This document shows positions 40,987 to 51,099 of a stretch of DNA of 64,000 nt, piece after piece. The position numbers and the translations under genes are program-made. Every line of letters starts with the position of its first letter. Position 1 is the first letter of the stretch. Under the pieces are notes generated by a model, which was given only the letters and a program-made list of their open reading frames with translations, made no database searches and was not told the origin of the DNA. Origin of the DNA: Acanthosepion esculentum (Eukaryota > Mollusca > Cephalopoda > Sepiida > Sepiidae); assembly GCA_964036315.1 (NCBI GenBank), contig OZ038488.1, positions 64,817,909 to 64,881,908 of the forward strand, in the 5' to 3' direction.

Positions 40987-43900
40987 ATGGCACTCTGGTT
41001 AGCTAGTTTGAATGTCCGCGGCCTGAGGTCGGAGTCTCGAAGGGTGAGACTCGTTCGCGACCTTCAGAGCCTCGGTGTGAATATATGTTGTGTGCAAGAG
41101 ACCCGTTTTTCTTCTCGCGATTATGAAGGCATTCTGTCTAAGGAGTTTACTCTTTATTCAGCATGTTTTGATGGACGCTCGAGGGGTGTCTCTTGGCTGG
41201 TGAGCAAGTCTTTGAAGGCTGCGTGTGCTCTTGTCTTCGCAGATCCGGCGGGCAGGCTTTGCGTGCTGGATGCTACCATAAAGGATAAGGCTTTGCGTCT
41301 CATTGGGGTTTATGGGCCCAACATCCAGGCTGAGCGACTTGCTTTGTTTCGGCAGATCGAGCCGTTTATGACGACATCACGTCGGTTAATCTTAGCGGGG
41401 GATTGGAATGCCGTCCTTGACCCCGATATAGATCGTATAGGGTCAAAATATCAACCGGGTACTAAAAACTGGGGAGTGGAACATTTTCGGGGCTTTGTCG
41501 ATGGGTTTGATCTTATCGACAAGTACCGGAATGAACACCCTCAGCGGGTAGTGTGGACTTGGACAAATAGTGGCAGCTCGGCTGTAGGTGTGCTTGCGAG
41601 CTACCTCGACCGAGTTTTAATTAGGAGAGTCGATGTAGGGCTCTTAGGGTGTCCAAGTTTTCATTATATAGTTTATACGGATCATAGGCTTGTCCGGGTC
41701 CGTGTAAACTTAGATAAGCCTAAGGTTAGGATGACTGGTTACTGGAAATTCAATTGCTCGTTATTTGGCGAGCAGGATTTCCGGGACCAGTTTTTACTAA
41801 TGCTACAAAGGGAACTGTCGGGGGCTGTGGTGGGAAATGCCTGGTGGGACAAACTTAAATCTAAAATTCGAACGTTTGCTGCCGATTTTAGTCGTCGACT
41901 CAGCGTAGATAGATTAGCGGCGCAAACGGCTTTAGAACAAAGAGTCGATCGGGCTGTGAAATCCCGTGATAGTGGGGAAGTAGTCCTAGCTAAGGCAGAG
42001 TTGGCCTCCTTGCTTACCAAGAAGGATCAAGCTCTGGTAGTTAGGGCTAGGTTAAAAAGAATGTCCTCTGAGGCGACGAATATGGCCGCGGAACTGCGTG
42101 CAGAGGAAAGTAGGAATGCTTCAAGACGGCATATCGCGAGCGTCACATTGCCGGATGGGCGGACAGTGACTACAAACTCGGGCATATGCGAGGCTTTTCG
42201 GGATTACTTTCGGGATCTTTTTACCAGGGAGCCCGGTCTGAGCTCTGCTCAGTTCGACACCTATTTGGCTGACTTTCCCTGCCTTGAGGCAGCTGAAGCG
42301 GCTGGGTGCGAGGGTCCCATCACTGAGTCGGAAATCTGGGAAGCGCTGAAAAAGGTTGGCCTGGATAAGTCTCCGGGATTAGATGGTCTTCCTTACGAAG
42401 TTTACTTGAGGCAGTCGCCCGTTTTTGTTCCTTTGCTGCAGCTGATCTTCAACAACTGGATGAAGCAGGGGTCTATACCTCAACGCTTCACCAGGGGTGT
42501 GATCAAGTTGCTGCGTAAGGGCAAAAGCGGTGGGGATGGGATAGGTAACTTTCGCCCTTTAACGATGTTAAATACAGAGTTAAAGATTTTGGCTAAGGTC
42601 TTGGCTAACCGTTTGCAGCTTGTCCTGTCTAGTCTGATTGGCTCCGAGCAGACTTGTTCTGTGAAGGGCAGGACTATTCAGGACAACCTTCATATGGTGC
42701 GCCTGATCATCGAGAAAGTCGACAGTGAAGCCGCGCTGATCAATTTAGATCAGTCCAAGGCCTTTGATAGGGTTGACCATCGATTCTTGGAGGCTGTTCT
42801 TTCGGCTGCCGGTTTCGGGCCGTACTTTCGCTCCTGGATCCGGCTTATGTATGCGACTCCCGGTGCGCTGGTAGAAGTGAACGGGGTAAGATCGGAACCT
42901 TTCGTATTGTCTCGATCTATTCGTCAGGGTTGTCCGCTTTCGCCTATGCTTTACGTTCTTGCGTTGGAACCTTTCCTTCGCAAGTTAAAGGCGAATCCGG
43001 TCCTACGCGGAATCTCTTTACCTGGTGCTACCACCTCGGCCAGGTATTCTGCCTATGCTGACGACGTTTCGGTTCTTGTGTCGAGCAGAGCCGAGATTAA
43101 CGAAGTCAGCAGAGAAATCAGTGGCTATGAGATGGTGACAGGGGCCAAGATCAACCGCGATAAGTCTGTTGGCTTGCGGTTGGGTGCGTGGAAGGGGGTT
43201 TCTCTTCCCGGACCATTCAGCTGGACGGACGGGCCGATCAAGATACTCGGCGTCTGGTTCGGTTCTGATATCCAGTTGGATATGAATTGGTCGGAGGTAC
43301 GAGAGAAGGCCGAGATCGCAATTAATTTGTGGTCTCGGAGGAATCTTTCCTTGAAGGGGAGGGCGGAGGTATGTGTTTCACATATCTACCCGATTCTCCT
43401 TTACCGACTCTCGGTACTTCCACTTCCGTCTACCACAGTACTTTCATTAGTACAGCTTTTGTTCTCTTTCTTGTGGAGAGGCAAAGCTCCTAGGGTATGT
43501 CGGGAGATCTGTTGCCTTCATCCCTCTGAAGGCGGTCTAGGTATGCCTAGCATTGAGATTCGTCTCGATATGCTTCGCATCGGGTTCCTGGATCGTTTGT
43601 GTCGCGATTCGGATGACGGGGGCGCCTTCTGGAAGGAAGACGCCCGTAGATCCTTTCCATCCTTGAGAAGTGTGCACTCGGGCGAGGAGGAGGCTGGCCG
43701 TTTGCCTCGTGCCGAGTGCTCCTTCTACCGTGAATGTCGTCTGGCTCTGAAACACCTCTTACGGGCGACGGTTGGCCTCCACAACGTCCAGGCGTTGTCT
43801 CGTAGGGCATTATATCAGGTGGTAGTCAGGGGGTCCGTTCATGATGATTTGATTGACGAGCTCGGTCTTACGAAGCAGGAGGCTCGCTCAATCTGGCCTT

Positions 43901-44452
43901 GGGCTTCCGGGTTGAAATGTCTCAACAACGATGAGGCATCCCTCACCTGGCTGGTGATACGTGGGGCCCTCTGGGTCGGCAAAAGACTTTGCGCAGCGGG
44001 TTTGGAGAAATATCCAAACTGCCGACGTTGTGAGGGGGGAAGTCGAGACCCTTGGTCACGTCTTCTTTCATTGCAAGTCGGTAGCACCATTGTGTAAGTT
44101 TGTTGAAGGTCTCATGGTTCGCATGTTGCGGGGAAAGTTTTTCGTCCTCGAGGCCGCTTCTGTTTGTAGCAATGTGGCCCCGCCGTTAACAAAGTCTGAA
44201 CTTTATGTGTTCCACTGCTTGCTAGGAGTTATGAGAGTCGTGATTTGGGTGACACGTCAGAAGGGATTCTATGGAGGTGAGAAGTTCACTTCTTCCCTAC
44301 TAATCTTGTACTTTAAGCATCAGCTTAAAGTCAAGATTAGGACGGAAAGGTGGCGACTCTCTTCATCAGAATTCGGCAAAAGGTGGGTAAATCTTGCGCG
44401 TATGTGTAGAGTGAGAGGAGCTGACCTAGAGTGGCACTTGGACCTCGGTTAG
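40987..44452 (+). pseudogene. LINE ORF2 (copy 3), frameshifted in C-terminal CCHC
   Basis: Endonuclease (YTDH form) and RT (YADD) are open. The G run at 44034-44039 has six G where copies 1 and 2 have five. The frame is lost right after CRRCEG, giving a 1036-residue product that lacks the His and last Cys of the C-terminal knuckle and the final ~135 residues. The remainder is open in the next frame to 44452. A homopolymer indel could also be an assembly error. Confidence 0.88.
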
Positions 44453-44561
44453 GTGCAGGATTTCGTCCCTCATGGGTTGAACAGAAGCAACCCCTCCCGG
44501 TATTAGACTAGTTAGGTTTAGTTTGAATTTTTAGTTTCGCGTTTCTGGTTAACTTAGCTAG

Positions 44562-44795
44562 ATCTCGTTGCCAATTTAATAGCACATTTAAATTCTTTTA
44601 GTCAAGGCACTCGGGGGAAAAAAGCTCAGCAAAACAGTTGTCATGAAAATATTTGTAGAAAGTCTTTTCTACAAATATTTTCATGTCATGTCGGTGAGAA
44701 AGTGACTGAAGTCGAGATGCCAGGTCAAGACCGATTACATTACAGACCTTCTTTGAATGTTATCAAGAATCTATATCCGTAGTATACAAGCTACA
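44562..44795. other. unannotated DNA with a perfect hairpin
   Basis: Sequence right of the LINE array. Not homologous to the LINE 3'UTR or to the left flank. It holds the hairpin at 44642-44685. Confidence 0.4.
44642..44685. repeat. perfect 20-bp inverted repeat, 4-nt loop
   Basis: CATGAAAATATTTGTAGAAA and its exact complement around GTCT. Confidence 0.95.
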
Positions 44796-44880
44796 AAAAT
44801 ACGCGGTGTAATGGTTAGCACGCTTGCCTTGCGAGACCAATTACTAGTGAGTTTGATTCTCCCTAAGTGCCTTTTGTCAC
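44796..44880 (+). mobile_element. tRNA-like SINE head
   Basis: CGCGGTGTAATGGTTAGCAC (A-box region), CTTGCCTTGCGAGACC and GAGTTTGATTCTC (B-box-like) are spaced like a tRNA of ~75 nt. The same head occurs on the minus strand at 58366-58440. It does not fold as a clean tRNA by eye, so it is called SINE-derived. Confidence 0.55.
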
Positions 44881-44885
44881 ATTTT

Positions 44886-45734
44886 AGCAAATCAGTATTA
44901 TGTAACATAGAGGTATCTTTCAGATTTAAAAAAAATATATTCTCTGTGTATTAATTCATAGAAGACGAGAAAAAAAAATTGATTCAAACCTCGCCTAACC
45001 CACTCCATTCAATATGGTCATTTCAATTTATTTTTTTTATTAAAACTAACAGTCTCAACAGTTTCAACAACGTTTCCAATTAAATCTTCCACAGTTTCAC
45101 TATTCAACGCCTTAAAAAAATGTCCATTTGATCGCATTCGTTAGACTGGAATGACTCCAGTCGTGGACTTGCTTTCTTCTCGGTCCAATATAAATAGTTG
45201 ATTCGGCTTCGAATCAATGCGCCTTCTCGTCATATGAAAGACTTCAAAGTGATTTCTTTGAAGCTTGTTACACTGCCATTGCGTTCGACGACACTAAAAG
45301 TAAAGGAAAAAAGCGACCGCACCTCACAACAAAAAGAAATTAATGAAAGATAAAAAAAGCAAGAGAAACAAATTAGGGCTAACTAGCATGGCTCAGTGGT
45401 AAAAGCTTTTTATTAAGTCTAATGAACATCAATCTTGGTTATATAGCAAAATAAAACGTTTTTTTTAATAACCCTTAATTCCTCTCTACACATGTCTCCC
45501 TCTTTCTTTCTCTTTTTCTCACACACGGACACACAATTTTTTATGCCCGCCTACTCAAAAAAAAATCTGGGAATGTAATCGATACTTTAACTTTATTGTT
45601 TATTACTTTCGTTCGATCCTAGTTTCCACCGTATCATTCGACGTTGTTTCTTTACAGCGATCTTGAAAAGAGTATTGCTCTCAAAGGGTAGTTCAAGAAT
45701 CTGTGCTATATTGTAAGCAACCGCGGCCTATTTA
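44886..45734. other. unannotated DNA
   Basis: Nothing firm. A lone GGCTCAGTGGTAAAAGC (tRNA A-box-like) occurs at about 45390 without a B box. Confidence 0.35.
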
Positions 45735-46016
45735 AATTCTCCAAACTCGTTCTATTCACTTCGATTTATGTCTATTGTCTACCTATATCTTGGCTCTGTT
45801 CGTATCTATCTCAATCTGTTCATATCTATATATCCATCTTACCCTGTTCATTATGTATCTATCTCAATCTGTTCATATCTATATATCCATCTCAATGTTC
45901 ATTATGCATCTATCTCATTCTTTTCACACTTGTACTATTCATATCTATCCATCAATCTATCTATCTTACAAGGCTTCTTTCTGCTTTAAATCGCCCACAA
46001 AGGGTTGACAAACCGT

Positions 46017-46048
<32 letters not shown>

Positions 46049-46140
46049 CGTTTATCAGATAAGGGATTCACTTAAAAAACAAATCCCGTTAAGATTTGGG
46101 CCCATAAGCATTTCAACATTGTCCAGATTCATCCAACTTT
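45735..46140 (+). repeat. duplicated block D, copy 1
   Basis: CTCGTTCTATTC..., (TCTA)-rich text, CAAGGCTTCT, TAAGGGATT.A, GTTA.GATTT.GG..CATAAGCAT and the CA-TTCAATC.A.C-like end recur in order at 48055-48410. It contains a (CT)n run at about 46024-46048. Confidence 0.6.
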
Positions 46141-46194
46141 ATAACCAATAACATCGCTCGCCCAAATCTTGCATTTCTACAGAAAAACAAATGA

Positions 46195-46310
46195 CAGATA
46201 AAAAAAATAAGAAATATCAATGAAAGTTTGGAAGAAAATAAATCATCTAGAAAAAAATCATAAAAATAGATCCAAAAATTCTTCCTAATCTTCACGTTTT
46301 GTGTTATTGC
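46195..46310 (+). repeat. repeat E, copy 1
   Basis: AATAGATCCAAAAATTCTTC, CTAATCTTC and TTTGTGTTATTGCA recur at 47455-47575. Confidence 0.65.
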
Positions 46311-46929
46311 AATGGATTTGGCCCAGACAAGCAATGCTAAATATAAAAAGAAAAAATAGACAAAAGCAAAAAATTATTCCAGACATTTTCTTGTTTTTTT
46401 TTTGCTTTCATCAACAAATATGATTAGTCTTTATTATATTCTTTTATCTTTTTTTTTATTGTTTTTATTATTGTTATTATTATTAACTTTTCATACCGGT
46501 AGTGTCTATTAGTTTTAGCTGGGTATCAAGTGACAGCAAGTCATCTCAAAACTTCAACGTTTGATTACTGTTAAAAAGATGTTTCATGCATTCCTATGTT
46601 CACAGCAAATATTTTTTATCGCTGAAGATTGAGTGGCAGTAAGATACCTCAAATCTCCAGCACCTGGCTCAGTATCTTGCTGGGTTTTCGATTCTTTCTA
46701 ATTGTACACACTATTATGAGAACAACTCGAAACATGCTCCATATTTCTTACAATTCCCGAAGATGATATTGAAATAAAATTAGCTTTCTTTAATCCTGAA
46801 TCTGGAATGCACTGATTCAGCCCCATCTACAATCTGACCGATCCTCTTTTTTGCTTAAGATTCGATCGCTTGGACAGAGTAATAGGTTTGAATTTCAAAG
46901 TCCAAGTTATTCGTTAGGATACCTAAGAT
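46311..46929. other. unannotated DNA
   Basis: AT-rich. Two short related sequences with AAGTGACAGCAAGTCATCTC-type text near 46530 and GTGGCAGTAAGATACCTCAA near 46630. No known element. Confidence 0.35.
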
Positions 46930-47140
46930 AGTTTATGTTGATACTATTAGTTTAGATGATCGCAGCCAAGTCGTTTCCCAGTGTAACACTGTCGTGCCTG
47001 TTTTTATAATCCTTTTGTGTTAGATATCCTTATTCTCTTTATTCTTATGGTGCATTTATTTCTGCAGAGAAACATTAAATCTAATCGGTTACCACTCCCC
47101 TCTATCTCACAATTGTAGATCATGGTGACATTCAAGGCGG
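46930..47140 (+). repeat. repeat F, copy 1
   Basis: GATGATCGCAGCCAAGTCG, TTTCCCAG, CTGTCGTGCCTGTTTTT and TTATGGTGCA recur at 48838-48960. Confidence 0.65.
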
Positions 47141-47272
47141 AATAGTGCTTGCCAGGGATGTTGAGGTTACCCCGTCTCTCCTATCAATTTGAAGTTACCG
47201 AAGTGACCTTTTTCTAACCTTTGCCTAAAAAGGTAGGATCTACAAGGCAACAGGTGGTTTTGAATTCAGAGT

Positions 47273-47453
47273 TTCCTTCTGCTAGACTGGTTGTCACCAA
47301 AGACTATAGGAGTCTGCCCTTCTATTGTACCCATAGCAGGGAGGGGATAAGAGATGGATCCATACATTTCGCAAGTGAACTCGACTGAAATTCGAACTCG
47401 GCTCTCCGATTTCTCAATCCGAGCCGCTATCCATTACTCCACCGTGCCAGAGA
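47273..47453 (-). mobile_element. tRNA-derived SINE (family S), partial
   Basis: Minus-strand SINE head and body: GGCACGGTGGAGTAATGGAT, GCTCGGATTGAGAAATCGGA and the B-box-like CCGAGTTCGAATTTC, then CCCTGCTATGGGTA. The hairpin tail seen in other members is missing. Confidence 0.75.
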
Positions 47454-47454
47454 A

Positions 47455-47575
47455 ATAAGTGATAGAAAAAATAATAAGAACTGCCAATGAATGTTTGTAA
47501 GATAAAAAAAAAAAAACAACAAAAAATAGATCCAGAAATTCTTCCTAATCTTCGCACTTTGTGTTATTGCATGCG
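47455..47575 (+). repeat. repeat E, copy 2
   Basis: Counterpart of 46195-46310. Confidence 0.65.
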
Positions 47576-47721
47576 CACTCAAAAAGTTTTAATTGTCTCT
47601 CAGTTAATATTCTCTCATTCGAACATATTCCCTTCAAAGGAGTGGTTCCAGTTAAGCTAAAAAAAAGTGCTGCTGTCATAGCATAGTTGCAAAAAACCGT
47701 ACAATATTTGGATCGCGCAAG

Positions 47722-48038
47722 TCAGTCAGTCAGTTAAGTGCCATGCGTGCTACACGCTGAGGCGATCATGTATCTTTCGATACATGACTAACGAGGCAGA
47801 TTTCCCCGTAGCAGGTTGCCATTTCTTTCTGCAGTAGACCAGTTGCCATCCAAGGCTATAGAACCCGGTCTGTCCTGTTACTTACCCATAGCTGGGGGGG
47901 GGGGGGAGAAAAAAGGATTCATACATTTCCCAAGGATATTAGCATGTAAGTGAATGTAATGGTTTCGATTGCAATTCGAATTCGACTCTCCGATTCCTCA
48001 ATCCGAGCCGCTATCCATTACTATCCACCATGCCTCCT
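47722..48038 (-). mobile_element. tRNA-derived SINE (family S), complete, TSD ATCGCGCAAG
   Basis: ATCGCGCAAG flanks it at 47712-47721 and 48039-48048, a 10-bp duplication. On its own strand: a tRNA-like head (GGCATGGTGGATAGTAATGG, a GAATTCGAATTGC B box at 47971-47983), a body with CCCCAGCTATGGGTAAGTAA and CTATAGCCTTGGATGGCAAC, and a tail hairpin TCATGTATC-GAAA-GATACATGA (47766-47787). Length is about 317 bp. No poly(A); the tail ends in TGAC/CTGAC repeats. Confidence 0.88.
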
Positions 48039-48054
48039 ATCGCGCAAGATCTAT

Positions 48055-48094
48055 TGAAATTACATGAGCTCGTTCTGTTCGTTTTTATCTATCC

Positions 48095-48128
<34 letters not shown>

Positions 48129-48410
48129 TCGTTTCTATCTATTTACCTAGTTCTGTTCGATTCTATCTATCTATCTATCTATCTGTCTGTCTATTCGTTT
48201 CTATCTATTTACCTAGTTCTGTTCGATTCTATCTATCTATCTATCTATTCGTTTCTATCTATTTACCTAGTTCTGTTCGATTCTATCTATCTATCTATCA
48301 CGTTCTATTCATTTCTCTCTACCAAAGCTTCTCGGGTAAGGGATTTAGTTTTTTTTAAAGTCACGTTAGGATTTAGGCTCATAAGCATGTCTACCTCGTT
48401 CAATCTTACA
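48055..48410 (+). repeat. duplicated block D, copy 2, with (TCTA)n minisatellite
   Basis: Counterpart of 45735-46140. The middle holds (CTAT)n arrays with three copies of a higher-order unit containing TTACCTAGTTCTGTTCGATT (48089-48300). Confidence 0.7.
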
Positions 48411-48435
48411 TCAATTAAATCTCCCTCTAATTCAA

Positions 48436-48473
48436 ATCTTATGGAATGTTAGAACGCTAAAATTCCATAAGAT
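48436..48473. repeat. 12-bp inverted repeat
   Basis: ATCTTATGGAAT and its complement, with a 14-nt loop. Confidence 0.7.
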
Positions 48474-48837
48474 CTGTGCTAAAATAGAGAAAGTCTTTTG
48501 TTGTGCGTAGGCCTTCCCCAGATCTTTCCTTTTGCCTTTCATGGTGGAGGAATGGGTCATTACTCTACCGCGATGTCTCATTGCATATTGGTAGGGGCTT
48601 ACAGTAACTGGTATTCCCAAGCGGTCGCACATCTAGGGACTGACCAGGCTTTACGTTATTTAACTTCGGTGTTTCAAAATGATATGACTGTAAGATCTTA
48701 TAGACTAATATATCATAATCTATCAATGCGGAAAAATAAAAGTAAAAAAATTGAAAAAATAAAAGAAACTTAATTTTTTCGGAAAATAATAATCTAAAAA
48801 ATAACAAACAGCCTTTGGTTTGTATTGATACACCATT

Positions 48838-48960
48838 TGTACAGATGATCGTAGCCAAGTCGTTTCCCAGCGAATCTCTGTTCCCCACACTGTCATGCCT
48901 GTTTTTTGTATTCCTTTTGCGTCAGATGCCTTGATACTGTTATGGTGCACTTACAGTTGG
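48838..48960 (+). repeat. repeat F, copy 2
   Basis: Counterpart of 46930-47140. Confidence 0.65.
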
Positions 48961-49600
48961 AATGCTAGAATACCGTATCTATAGGGAAAGCTGGAAAATA
49001 TGAAACAGGAGATGAACCGACTGAAGATTATCATTCTAGGAAACAAGATGAAAAGAAAATAGTTTTTGTAAGCAACAATCGCCCAATTTTATACTCAAGT
49101 GGAAATAATAATGAAAGAGGAGTCGGTCTAATATTGAACAAAAATGTCTTTTTGGACACGGCAACAATCAGTTCTTAGAGGTGGAAATGAAAGAGAGGTC
49201 ATTCTATATGGCGATCGCAGACGTCTATATAGAAAAAACAGATGACGTTTTCGATACACTTGAAAATGCCGAATCTCATAGCAAATCACTAAAAATTGTC
49301 ATCATAAGGGAAGCTAAACGCAAAATAGGAAGGGAAAAAATCTTCAGAAAAAGACATAAAATTGGAATACGCAACGTCCGCGAGGAAAAATGGGTTCAAT
49401 GCTGTACAGCGAACAGAGAAGTAGCAACCAACTCGTGGTTCAAAGAATATCCTAGATACTTGTTGAATTCGAAAAGCGCAGAAGACATTGAGTCAAACAC
49501 ACTACTTGATCATCAATAAAAGATTTAGAAACGCAGTATGATATCCAAGCGCTGACTGCGGGAGTGATCACCTCACAGATGTAAACTAATTAGAAACAAA
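48958..49600 (+). pseudogene. RTE-like LINE endonuclease domain remnant
   Basis: Readable parts in order: WNAR (start region), GKLENMKQEMNRLKIIILG, YSSGNNNERGVGLILNKNVF, ERSFYMAIADVY, KSLKIVIIREAKRKIGR (degraded GDFNAKIG block), NVREEKWVQCCTANREVATN.WFK, and in a shifted frame INKRFRNAV and SADCGSDH (catalytic SDH). This is the APE domain of an RTE element. Catalytic GD-N is mutated and several frames are used. It may belong to the same family as the RT fragments at 676-885 and 5100-6440. Confidence 0.8.
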
Positions 49601-49607
49601 GCAATAC

Positions 49608-49722
49608 TTATGTATACTATTTATATTTGGATTATTGTCCTCATGTTTGTTGTACCGGAGTACACTTTGTGATAGCCACAACAAAGATGGGGACAATAGT
49701 CCGAATATAAATAGTGTAAATA
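49608..49722. repeat. imperfect ~45-bp inverted repeat
   Basis: TACTATTTATATTTGGATTA, TTGTCC, CATGTTTGTTGT on the left pairs with the complement on the right (AACAAAGATGGGGACAATAG, TCCGAATATAAATAGTGTA) around a ~22-nt loop. It lies directly after the RTE endonuclease remnant. Confidence 0.75.
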
Positions 49723-50662
49723 ATGATAATCCCTCATACTAGAAATTCAGACAAAAAGCAATACCTAGATTACAATATGAAAACATCCACAGAGACTCTA
49801 TTTGTAAACAAGTATATGCGGCGGCTGTTACGTACAAATATGAAGCTTGTTTAGATTGCAGTTGAGATTTCAAAAAATGCTGTATCTTCATTTGGTTAAT
49901 GTCATGGATAGCACTATCAAAAATAAATACCATCTGAAGCATTCTCTCCAAATAGGAGTAAATAGGTTTGCAACCCTCAACCCTTCTTACTATCTTTCTC
50001 TTACCCTTTCATAGTCTTACGGCATGTCGCCTCGATCGAGTTGATTCTGATTTCCCAGAATCTTACGATATTGAGATTGGCAGTGATGTCTAGTGAGAGT
50101 TAATATGTACGTTTTGTACCACAGACAAGATTCGTAATTCCTATCTACGGATGTGGTAATTTTTGTCTTTGCATCCGGGACAACGTCGGGAATGAGGGCT
50201 GGAATAAGAACTCCTTCAATAAAATGACACTGTTGGTAATTCTAACAACAGGTTTATTGACTATAAAAACTGGTAAATAAAATATCTCTCTTATCTACGA
50301 TAGAACTAAGTCTACCTCTCGCTGGATAGCGCCTGGAAAATATAGAAGTAATTGCTATAAATTGGTGAAAGTAAGACTGCCTGTCGCCCCTCGCTTAATT
50401 CTCTTGTTCTGCGTGTGTCTGTGTGTTCGCTCCGGTAACGGAAATGCGCGTGTGTTCTTATTGTGATGCGATGGCTGCCCATGCAACCTAGAGTAAATCT
50501 CTGACGACACTCTCCCGTGCTCGACTTTTTTATGTGTCCTTGGGCCTTGTGGGTCTTCGTTTATATAGATACCCCTCTAACATTTGACATTGATATATCA
50601 AATTTCTCCACTTCCGACCGCCCTAATCTTAGGAAATATTTTAATAAAACACACGACTCTTT
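49723..50662. other. unannotated DNA
   Basis: No recognised feature. Confidence 0.35.
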
Positions 50663-50881
50663 GTTTAAGAATTTTTTGGTGACTTTTTTTCCTGTAAGGA
50701 TAATAGTGTTTTGGGTGGATAGTATTAATATAAACAAACTCTAAGTTTGGGATTTAGGAATAAACAGATGGCTCGCATTGTTTAAAAGAAATTGGGTCAC
50801 TCTTTTCTGTAAGGATATAAACGCTTCGGACGGACAGCATTAATGTAAACAAAACCAAAGTTTAATATCTCGGAATCAAGA
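50663..50881 (+). repeat. tandem duplication of ~110 bp
   Basis: TTGTTTAAGAA, GGTGACTTTTTTTCCTGTAA, GGATAGTATTAATATAAACA and AAGTTTG are followed by a second diverged set starting at 50778 (TTGTTTAAAAGAAA, TCTGTAAGGATA, GGACAGCATTAATGTAAACA, AAAGTTTAAT). Confidence 0.75.
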
Positions 50882-51099
50882 AATTCGGACAACACATTAA
50901 CCAAGTCTTCTTACCGGAGAGAAGTGGGTAGGTTGGGATAAAATTTGGCTTTGCTCAATAATACAGCTTCTTGGCTAGTTCGATTCTCTTTGAAACAGTT
51001 CTTAAATTTATTTTTATTGTTTAAAACATCATTATTAACTCGTTTCTTTTTCTAGCCTTCTCTCAAACATTTAATCTGCTCATCCGAGAATTTTAATTA

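Larger units (their letters stand above)
38127..44561 (+). mobile_element. L1/Tx1-like LINE, copy 3 (3' end lost)
   Basis: 5'UTR and the first half of ORF1 look identical to copy 2. ORF2 has a 1-bp frameshift. Homology stops in the 3'UTR after TTAACTTAGCTAG (44561), where the other copies continue GGTATGTATG. The 3' palindrome and the right-hand 16-mer are therefore missing. Confidence 0.9.

Noticed and set aside
25596..44090. Minus-strand frames opposite the LINE ORFs
   Set aside because: They recur in all LINE copies as shadows of ORF1/ORF2 and have no independent signature.
44796..44880. Possible functional tRNA gene
   Set aside because: A- and B-like boxes are present, but the acceptor stem does not pair by eye and the same head recurs as a SINE elsewhere.
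48089..48300. CRISPR-like spaced repeat
   Set aside because: A (TCTA)n microsatellite with higher-order units; no unique spacers and a eukaryotic context.
49181..49519. Novel host gene of 112 aa
   Set aside because: The text aligns with the RTE endonuclease layout, including flanking out-of-frame motifs.
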